Below, in pieces: positions 5,591-5,613 of a stretch of 5,613 nt of DNA. The DNA comes from CAZPUS01 sp964589825 (lineage in GTDB: Bacteria > Fibrobacterota > Chitinivibrionia > Chitinivibrionales > WJKA01). The stretch covers positions 1 to 5,613 of the forward strand of contig CAZPUS010000079.1 of assembly GCA_964589825.1 (NCBI GenBank). Direction: 5' to 3'. A program made the position numbers and the translations under genes. The number at the start of each line of letters is the position of its first letter. Position 1 is the stretch's first letter. The notes beneath the pieces were generated by a model. The model was given only the letters and a program-made list of their open reading frames with translations. It did no database searches and was not told where the DNA came from.

Positions 5591-5613
5591 GTACACCTAT
5601 AGCAGAAAGAACC
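5591..5613. other. Unassigned tail of the window
   Basis: Only 23 bases remain after the hairpin; no start of a further gene can be seen. Confidence 0.4.

Overview
The window holds a three-gene iron-acquisition locus, all on the + strand, from a Gram-negative bacterium. The Gram-negative call rests on the TonB-dependent outer-membrane receptor. I cannot name the organism. Mixed GC content, a DtxR-type regulator rather than Fur, and the receptor's style suggest an anaerobe or microaerophile outside the well-studied Proteobacteria, but that is a guess.

Layout. Positions 1-341 contain no credible gene. They hold one solitary 32-bp CRISPR repeat of the type I-C kind (126-157), with no partner repeat on either side, and then the probable promoter and a palindromic operator candidate for the first gene. 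Positions 342-1067 encode a DtxR-family metal-dependent repressor fused at its C-terminus to a complete FeoA domain. Positions 1130-3268 encode FeoB, the GTPase-coupled inner-membrane ferrous iron permease. Positions 3378-5549 encode a TonB-dependent receptor with a signal peptide, TonB box, cysteine-containing plug and C-terminal barrel ending in Phe. A strong 12-bp hairpin (5562-5590) follows it. No separate feoA or feoC is present; the only FeoA is the one fused to the repressor.

How the genes fit together (inference). The receptor would bring an iron-related ligand across the outer membrane and FeoB would move Fe2+ across the inner membrane. The DtxR part would sense cytoplasmic metal and repress the locus. 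Because FeoA is normally FeoB's small partner, the fusion puts iron sensing and the transporter partner in one polypeptide. A TTAGA pentamer occurs twice in front of each of the three genes, once as a perfect inverted repeat at the predicted transcription start of the first gene, which makes a shared regulator plausible.

The most noteworthy points are the DtxR-FeoA fusion with its extra linker cysteines and possible internal FeoA start, the orphan CRISPR repeat beside an iron-regulator promoter, and the CxxC-bearing receptor plug.
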